This document shows positions 56,401 through 64,000 of a stretch of DNA of 64,000 nucleotides, in pieces. Within the stretch, counting starts at the first letter, position 1, and each line of letters begins with the position of its first letter. The DNA is from Hydnum rufescens UP504 (taxonomy: Eukaryota; Basidiomycota; Agaricomycetes; Cantharellales; Hydnaceae). Both the position numbers and the translations under genes were made by a program. Location of the stretch: NCBI GenBank assembly GCA_014904985.1, contig MU128912.1:529368-593367 (forward strand), read 5' to 3'. The notes below the pieces were generated by a model that worked only from the letters and a program-made list of their open reading frames with translations, did not search any database and was not told the origin of the DNA.

Positions 56401-59400
56401 TCTAGCATGTATTGTGGTGGAACCAACTTTACCTCAGTGTTGCCTGATATGGGAAGGACAACTATATTGTGATTACCTAATGAGGCATACTGTATGATAC
56501 ATGAGTTATAAGTAACCGGTCTAGCATGTATTGTGGTGGAACCAACTTTACCTCAGTGTTGCCTGATATGGGAAGGACAACTATATTGTGATTACCTAAT
56601 GAGGCATACTGTATGATACATGAGTTATAAGTAACCGGTCTAGCATGTATTGTGGTGGAACCAACTTTACCTCAGTGTTGCCTGATATGGGAAGGACAAC
56701 TATATTGTGATTACCTAATGAGGCATACTGTATGATACATGAGTTATAAGTAACCGGTCTAGCATGTATTGTGGTGGAACCAACTTTACCTCAGTGTTGC
56801 CTGATATGGGAAGGACAACTATATTGTGATTACCTAATGAGGCATACTGTATGATACATGAGTTATAAGTAACCGGTCTAGCATGTATTGTGGTGGAACC
56901 AACTTTACCTCAGTGTTGCCTGATATGGGAAGGACAACTATATTGTGATTACCTAATGAGGCATACTGTATGATACATGAGTTATAAGTAACCGGTCTAG
57001 CATGTATTGTGGTGGAACCAACTTTACCTCAGTGTTGCCTGATATGGGAAGGACAACTATATTGTGATTACCTAATGAGGCATACTGTATGATACATGAG
57101 TTATAAGTAACCGGTCTAGCATGTATTGTGGTGGAACCAACTTTACCTCAGTGTTGCCTGATATGGGAAGGACAACTATATTGTGATTACCTAATGAGGC
57201 ATACTGTATGATACATGAGTTATAAGTAACCGGTCTAGCATGTATTGTGGTGGAACCAACTTTACCTCAGTGTTGCCTGATATGGGAAGGACAACTATAT
57301 TGTGATTACCTAATGAGGCATACTGTATGATACATGAGTTATAAGTAACCGGTCTAGCATGTATTGTGGTGGAACCAACTTTACCTCAGTGTTGCCTGAT
57401 ATGGGAAGGACAACTATATTGTGATTACCTAATGAGGCATACTGTATGATACATGAGTTATAAGTAACCGGTCTAGCATGTATTGTGGTGGAACCAACTT
57501 TACCTCAGTGTTGCCTGATATGGGAAGGACAACTATATTGTGATTACCTAATGAGGCATACTGTATGATACATGAGTTATAAGTAACCGGTCTAGCATGT
57601 ATTGTGGTGGAACCAACTTTACCTCAGTGTTGCCTGATATGGGAAGGACAACTATATTGTGATTACCTAATGAGGCATACTGTATGATACATGAGTTATA
57701 AGTAACCGGTCTAGCATGTATTGTGGTGGAACCAACTTTACCTCAGTGTTGCCTGATATGGGAAGGACAACTATATTGTGATTACCTAATGAGGCATACT
57801 GTATGATACATGAGTTATAAGTAACCGGTCTAGCATGTATTGTGGTGGAACCAACTTTACCTCAGTGTTGCCTGATATGGGAAGGACAACTATATTGTGA
57901 TTACCTAATGAGGCATACTGTATGATACATGAGTTATAAGTAACCGGTCTAGCATGTATTGTGGTGGAACCAACTTTACCTCAGTGTTGCCTGATATGGG
58001 AAGGACAACTATATTGTGATTACCTAATGAGGCATACTGTATGATACATGAGTTATAAGTAACCGGTCTAGCATGTATTGTGGTGGAACCAACTTTACCT
58101 CAGTGTTGCCTGATATGGGAAGGACAACTATATTGTGATTACCTAATGAGGCATACTGTATGATACATGAGTTATAAGTAACCGGTCTAGCATGTATTGT
58201 GGTGGAACCAACTTTACCTCAGTGTTGCCTGATATGGGAAGGACAACTATATTGTGATTACCTAATGAGGCATACTGTATGATACATGAGTTATAAGTAA
58301 CCGGTCTAGCATGTATTGTGGTGGAACCAACTTTACCTCAGTGTTGCCTGATATGGGAAGGACAACTATATTGTGATTACCTAATGAGGCATACTGTATG
58401 ATACATGAGTTATAAGTAACCGGTCTAGCATGTATTGTGGTGGAACCAACTTTACCTCAGTGTTGCCTGATATGGGAAGGACAACTATATTGTGATTACC
58501 TAATGAGGCATACTGTATGATACATGAGTTATAAGTAACCGGTCTAGCATGTATTGTGGTGGAACCAACTTTACCTCAGTGTTGCCTGATATGGGAAGGA
58601 CAACTATATTGTGATTACCTAATGAGGCATACTGTATGATACATGAGTTATAAGTAACCGGTCTAGCATGTATTGTGGTGGAACCAACTTTACCTCAGTG
58701 TTGCCTGATATGGGAAGGACAACTATATTGTGATTACCTAATGAGGCATACTGTATGATACATGAGTTATAAGTAACCGGTCTAGCATGTATTGTGGTGG
58801 AACCAACTTTACCTCAGTGTTGCCTGATATGGGAAGGACAACTATATTGTGATTACCTAATGAGGCATACTGTATGATACATGAGTTATAAGTAACCGGT
58901 CTAGCATGTATTGTGGTGGAACCAACTTTACCTCAGTGTTGCCTGATATGGGAAGGACAACTATATTGTGATTACCTAATGAGGCATACTGTATGATACA
59001 TGAGTTATAAGTAACCGGTCTAGCATGTATTGTGGTGGAACCAACTTTACCTCAGTGTTGCCTGATATGGGAAGGACAACTATATTGTGATTACCTAATG
59101 AGGCATACTGTATGATACATGAGTTATAAGTAACCGGTCTAGCATGTATTGTGGTGGAACCAACTTTACCTCAGTGTTGCCTGATATGGGAAGGACAACT
59201 ATATTGTGATTACCTAATGAGGCATACTGTATGATACATGAGTTATAAGTAACCGGTCTAGCATGTATTGTGGTGGAACCAACTTTACCTCAGTGTTGCC
59301 TGATATGGGAAGGACAACTATATTGTGATTACCTAATGAGGCATACTGTATGATACATGAGTTATAAGTAACCGGTCTAGCATGTATTGTGGTGGAACCA

Positions 59401-59438
59401 ACTTTACCTCAGTGTTGCCTGATATGGGAAGGACAACT
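44402..59438. repeat. 15-kb satellite: about 126 units of 119 bp
   Basis: Unit starts at CAGTG (first at 44416) and recurs every 119 bp up to 59438 (126 full units plus 29 nt). Comparing lines 14,880 bases apart gives exactly 125 periods, so there is no net insertion or deletion, and I saw no substitution except in the first unit (TCAC instead of TTGC). The unit has one CpG (in ACCGGT) and no ORF. 44402-44415 is a shortened piece of a unit. No spacers, so not CRISPR. The left end joins a truncated family C LTR, the right end the copia 3' end. Function unknown. Confidence 0.98.
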
Positions 59439-61066
59439 GAGGAAGAAGCCAAAGCTCTGTTCTGGCATGTACCAGATTGGTTTGTGGCGCCGTGTCACAT
59501 CTCAAACCCCCCTGCAATCTAGGGGCCATGCCTAGTGATTGGATGAAGTTTTTGTGTTTTATGCATGGCAGTGCTTTGGCAAGTATGTCTGCAGCTTGGT
59601 CTTCTGTGGGACACCATTCAATTGAACATATTTTGTGGCTATAGTGTGGTGGATGAAATGATGTTGTATGTTGATGTGTTTCATGTGTGTACTGGTATCA
59701 GTTGCATTGGTGGCAAGTGCTATGGCACTTTGATTGTCACACCAGATGGTGGTGGCTGGGTGGGCTCAGATCCGAGGTCGGTAAGCATGCCTTGTAGCCA
59801 TATAGCTTCCTGTGCTGCGTGTGTTGAACTAATGTATTCTGCTTCTGTGGATGAGAGTGCTGGCGAGGTCTGGCCTTGCTACTCCATGTGACCATGGCAC
59901 CAGCAATCATGAATACATATCCACTTGTGGATTTCCGTGAGTCAATATTGCCGGCCAGTCTGTGTCACTGAAGCCATGGGTGATTGCTGATAAATCATTG
60001 TTGAGCTTCCATCATATATAATGGATAGGTCTTGTGTCCCTTTGAGGTAGTGTAGGACACATTTGGCAGCAAGCCAATGTGTATGGCCATAGTTGGAGTT
60101 GAATTGGCAGAGTGATCCAACTGCATAAGCAATGTCAGGGTGGGTGGCCATGGCTGCATAAAGTAGGGAGCCTGTGATATTTTGGTAAGGAATGGATTTC
60201 ATTTCCATGTGTTCAGTGTCATCTTGTGGGCATTGGGTAACTGATAGGGGGTGTTGGGGTCCAGGGGGTATGTACAGTATTTGCATCTGCCATCCCAGAT
60301 TGCTCACAAATGTCTTGGATATAGTGACGCTGGGACAGGGTGATCCTCCTGTTTGGGTGGTCATGTATTATTCTATACCAATGATGAGGTGTGCTGGTCC
60401 AAGTTCTGTGATATTAAATCTCTGCTTTAGTTGGTCCTTGATATTGGTTAGGAATGCCTTTGAGTTTGTTGTGGTAAGGAGGTCATCCACATAAAGGGCA
60501 ATAATCATAAGTATTCCCTCTTGGTGGTATATGTATAGGCACTTGTCACCGGAGCAGCATGTGAAACCGAGTTCTATAAGTACACTGTGGATGAGGTTGT
60601 TCCAGACTTTGCCAGATTGTTTGAGGCCATAAATGGTGTGTAGGAGGAGCCATATTTCATTGGGCTTGGCACTGACCCCCTCTGGGGGTTTCATGTAGAT
60701 TTCCTCCTTTAGGTGGCCATTCAAGTAGGCAGTTTTGATGTCTAGCTGTTCAAGCTCTAAGTTGTGTATTGCTGCAATTGCACAGACAAGTCTGATTGAG
60801 GCAATCATTGTAACAGGTGTGTATGTATCGAAATAGTTGATTCCTGGGATTTGGCTGAAACCCTGTGCAACTAATCAGGCTTTGTAGCATGCAATGTTTC
60901 CTTCAGCATCTCACTTCAATTTGAAAATGAGTTTGCTGCCAATGAGCTTGTGGCCAGCTGGCACATCCTTTCGTTTGATAGTTTTGAATGTGTTATTTTC
61001 ACATATTGATTGTATTTCGTCCTCAATTCCCTTCTGCCATTCATTGGCACTATTGCTCCTCATGGC
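59439..61066 (-). pseudogene. Ty1/copia reverse transcriptase-RNase H
   Basis: Minus-strand frames show QLDIKTAYLNGHLKEEIYM and LYVDDLLTT (RT active-site region), then GSLLYAAMATHPDIAYAVGS and AAKCVLHYLKGT, then RNase H ALSSTEAEYI. Upstream part reads NEWQKGIEDEIQSICENNTF and HKLIGSKLIFKLK. TGA codons replace expected Arg after FKLK and in CYKA.LVAQGF. A G6 purine run read on the minus strand (59507-59512) is followed by TGAGATGTGACAC, a probable polypurine tract and LTR start at about 59504. It enters the satellite at 59438. Split upstream by the MITE. Confidence 0.88.
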
Positions 61067-61711
61067 TATGGTTGCTGAAGTCAGGTTACAAACCCTGGAA
61101 ACCTGAGTTCAAACCTGAACCTGACCTGTGGTCAGGTTCAGGTTTGCCCTCATGAGTGATTTCAGGTTTTGGTCAAGTTTGGGTTTTGGGCCCCCATGTT
61201 TTCAGGTTCAGGTCAGGTTCAGGTTTAACCCAGGTTCAAACCTGAAATCATGAGCCCCTTCAGATATGAGAAATATCTGAGCTGAACACTGATTTTAACC
61301 ATAATCCAGAATGAGTCATCAATTCTGGCAAGTTCCAGAGCTATGTAAGCAGGTTCCTTGGTGTGTATAGACTATGTATAGTCAATATAAACTCTGCATG
61401 AGGTTTTATGTTTAACTTCAGTTCAAAGTAACTTATTTCTCCACCAAGGAACCTGCTTACATAACTCTGGAACTTGCCAGAATTGATGACTCATTCTGGA
61501 TTATGGTTAAAATCAGTGTTCAGCTCAGATATTTCTCATGTCTGAAGGGGCTCATGATTTCAGGTTTGAACCTGGGTTAAACCTGAACCTGACCTGAACC
61601 TAACCTAAGATAGGTTTTCTTAAGGTTAGGTTCAGGTTTTGCCAATTGAGGATATTCAGGTTTTGCCCAAATGGGGCAAAACCTGACCTGAACCTGACTT
61701 TGACAGCCATA
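61067..61711. mobile_element. Foldback hAT-type MITE, 645 bp, copy 2
   Basis: Ends TATGGTTGCTGAAG and TTTGACAGCCATA; perfect 8-bp duplication CTCATGGC (61059-61066, 61712-61719). The centre (about 61360-61430) differs from copy 1, with TAGACTATGTATAGTC there. It interrupts copia pol between the segments coding for CSYKEAMS and NEWQKGIEDE. Confidence 0.93.
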
Positions 61712-62244
61712 CTCATGGCTTCTTTGTAGCTGCATGGCTCATCAAAGTTCTGGGACTGGGTTACTGCTCTGAGTGCGAATACATTGTGTTCGTGCGTGGG
61801 GATCCTGGCCACAGTGGCTGTGTTTGGGTCCTTGTCCATGTGTCTGGCAGCTTGTTGGAAGTCATCCTCACTGGAGGCATTGTTGAGGTCATTTTGGCAC
61901 CAGGCAGGTGGTCAGTGTATTCGGACTGGTTGTGCGGGGGCTGGGGCCGGTGTGGGGACCAGTATGGGCTCATGTGTATATGTGGGATCAGGCTCGATAG
62001 TGGGATTTATCTTGCTGGTGTCTGGGGTGTTAATTGGCCAAGTATCTTGTAGTATTGGTGGTTCTCCTGGCATGTCTTGTAGGTATACACCATTGTTGAA
62101 TGATACATCATGGGATATGATGATTTGGTGATCTCTGATCCACCACAAGCAGTATGCTTTGGTTCCAACTGCATAACCAAGTAGGATGCACTTGTTGCTT
62201 TTGTCATCTAATTTCTTCCAAAGTTCCCTCAGGACAAGGGCATA
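61712..62244 (-). pseudogene. Copia integrase C-terminal / linker segment
   Basis: Reads LRELWKKLDDKSNKCILLGY and GTKAYCLWWIRDHQIIIS, the usual copia K-LD-K..GY..KAY...D segment after the integrase core, then a Pro/Thr-rich linker (PTPAPAPAQP) and VTQSQNFDEPCSYKEAMS before the RT. It is continuous in sense with the segments on either side of the two insertions. Confidence 0.85.
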
Positions 62245-62857
62245 TGTCAGGGCCACACTGCGACGAGAGCACCAAACAAATATAAACACAGATAACTCTG
62301 GCTAAGTCCGGTGTGAGTCCGGCTAAGTCCAGGAGAATCCGGGCAAGAAGGAGATAACGAGGACAGGAGGGGATGGAGAGGCAATCCAGCGGCCCGGAGG
62401 GGACTAGGCGGAAATGGGCACAGTGGTCCTTAAGCTCACAGAGTCAACTGGAAAGTACTCGGACCTGTAGTCCAGAGTAAAAGCGGAAATCCTGAGATTA
62501 ACATTAAGGGAATAGATACAGTGAGGCTAACCTGTAGTCTGGAGTAAAAGTGGAAATCCTGAGAGACCAAAGCTGGGTCTCTGGATGTCGCCCCCAGACT
62601 ACTTATACATAGTTCCTATACTATGGGGGATTGATTGCTTAACGAGGAGGTGGTTACAGGGGGGCAGGCACAAGAGGGGGAGCAGGCAGGGGATGGGAAA
62701 GTGGAGGGAACAGGAACAGGGCCAGGGGTAAGTGTGGGAATCGGAAGTAAAGGAGATGAAGGGGAAATGAAATGGAGGTGGGGACAAATCGGAAACAGAC
62801 CAGAAGTAAGACCGGAACCAAAACCAGAATTAACCAGGAAATGGATGAACTCTGACA
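62245..62857 (-). mobile_element. Solo LTR, 613 bp, family B, inverted
   Basis: Plus-strand ends TGTCAGGGCCAC and GAACTCTGACA, with the perfect duplication GCATA (62240-62244, 62858-62862). It has an internal duplication (CCTGTAGTC..GAGTAAAAG at 62464 and 62531), which makes it longer than the 561-bp member. It interrupts integrase after FGTVAYA. Confidence 0.93.
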
Positions 62858-64000
62858 GCATATGCAACTGTGCCAAATTCATAAATTCCATGTATATGGG
62901 GGTGCTTGTTTGACCAGGCTTCCATTGGAGTTTTATTTTTTAATGCAGTGTGGGGTGAAATATTTCCAAGATATGTAGCTGTTAGGGCCACCTCTGCCCA
63001 GAAACCATTCAACATTCCTGCCACCTTGAGCATGGGTCTAATTTTTTCAACAATTGTGTGATTGCCTTGTTCCAACAGTCCATTCTGTTCAGGTGTGTAT
63101 GGAGTAGATGTTTGGGGGGATATTCCTTCAGCTGTGAGGTAGCATTGGAATTCCAGTGAAGTGTATTCACCTCCATTGTCACTTCGTATGGTTTTGATTT
63201 GGTGACCAGTTTCCTTTTCCATCAATGCCTTGAACTCCAGGAACTTTGCTAGGACTTTGCTTTTGGCTGACATGAGGTACAGGAATTTTCAGTGGGAGTG
63301 GTCATCTGTGAATGTGATGAAATAATGTTTGCCTCCAATTGATAGTGGGAGTGGGCCACATACATCTGAGTGGATGAGGTCAAGGATGCCAGTGGCTGTG
63401 GTTTTGTTGTTTGGGAATGGGGGTCAGTGTGCCTTGCCTAAAGCACATGCTTCACAGAACTCTTGTGTTCCAACAAGTTTGTGAATGTCTTCAACCATCC
63501 CTTGATTAACTAATTGCGATATGTTATCATATCCAAGGTGGCCAAGTTGGCAGTGTAGTAGATTTATGTCAATTGAGCGGGTAGTAGCTACATTGGCTGC
63601 AGTAGGGTTGTTGATTGCTCTAGCAAGCAGATGGTAGAGGTCACTTGGCCCTGCCTGGAGGCCATTCCAATGGTGCGGCTAGATGGCTTTGATTTTATAT
63701 CACATTGGTCACTGTCAAATATAAGGATGTGGTTGCGTTTGGTGAGGTCTGCCACAGATAGGAGGGTGGTGGCCATATGTTTGGTGTATAGTACGTTTTC
63801 AATATAGCCATGGGTAGTATTTCTGTTTACATTGAGCTCCAAGTGGATTGTTCCAGAACCTGTTGCCAAGATGGATGAGGCATCATCAAGGTCAATTTTA
63901 TGGGTTTGTCTAGGAGATGGAAAGTGGAGTTGTTGAACCAGTCATGGCAGGGTGATGTGTGGCATGAACATCCAGAGTTGATGAGTATGTCATTGAGTGC
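62858..64000 (-). pseudogene. Ty1/copia protease-integrase region (continues beyond the window)
   Basis: From the window end downward on the minus strand: INSGCS (protease motif D-SG reduced), LLSVADLTKRNHILIFDSDQ (pre-integrase), HCQLGHLGYDNI and CEACALGKAH (zinc finger), LIHSDVCGPLP and FITFTDDHSH (integrase core), IRSDNGGEYTS, TPEQNGLLEQ and AWSNKHPHIHGIYEFGTVAY. TGA replaces the expected Arg after GKAH and after DDHSH. The 5' LTR and gag lie outside the window. Confidence 0.88.

Noticed and set aside
44402..59438. CRISPR-like array
   Set aside because: Units are directly contiguous with no spacers, the period is 119 bp, and the context is eukaryotic.
59565..59891. 108-codon plus-strand frame
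   Set aside because: It is the antisense of copia RNase H sequence.

Overview
The window looks like nuclear DNA of a filamentous basidiomycete, most likely an Agaricomycete. The conserved genes have many GT-AG introns of 50-65 nt, and the rest is dense in LTR elements. The exact lineage is not certain; a Rhizoctonia-like heterokaryon would fit, but I cannot prove it from sequence.

Layout. (1) 1-25.1 kb is repeat-rich and CpG-poor. It holds solo LTRs, a foldback hAT-type MITE, a DDE transposase relic, a tRNA-derived SINE and several copies of an unusual multicopy gene family. (2) 25.1-36.8 kb is an island of ordinary genes with normal CpG content: an F-box protein (-), a class II histone deacetylase HDA1 (-), APS kinase (+), a Ste20/GCK-type kinase (-) and eIF2B gamma (+). 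(3) 36.8-44.4 kb is mixed. A roughly 2.15-kb segment (3' end of eIF2B gamma plus downstream DNA, including a solo LTR) is repeated after an N gap, which suggests a duplication or two haplotypes joined end to end. (4) 44.4-59.4 kb is one uninterrupted satellite: about 126 copies of a 119-bp unit in perfect register. (5) 59.4-64.0 kb is a minus-strand Ty1/copia pol region broken by a hAT MITE and by a solo LTR of a second family.

The most interesting system is the multicopy family in part 1 and at 38.6-38.9 kb. Its copies share a 5' leader with a CAGCAATTGCTG-type palindrome. They carry strings of short exons with a palindromic segment that can read NHTPTxVGVWF. These are separated by 89-106-nt introns, each with normal splice signals and each enclosing a GAGCAGC/GCTGCTC hairpin. 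In one copy the chain leads into an EST1/SMG5-7-like domain. Copies occur head to head around large palindromes. All seen here are decayed.

Two themes explain much of the rest. First, repeats lose CpG: stops in TE and multicopy ORFs are mostly TGA at positions expected to be Arg (CGA), and sister copies show TG versus CA at the same former CpG. This indicates cytosine methylation or a RIP-like process. Second, LTR elements are present mainly as solo LTRs with intact target duplications, so LTR-LTR recombination has been frequent. Several single-base frame breaks in conserved genes lie at short homopolymers and probably reflect assembly error.
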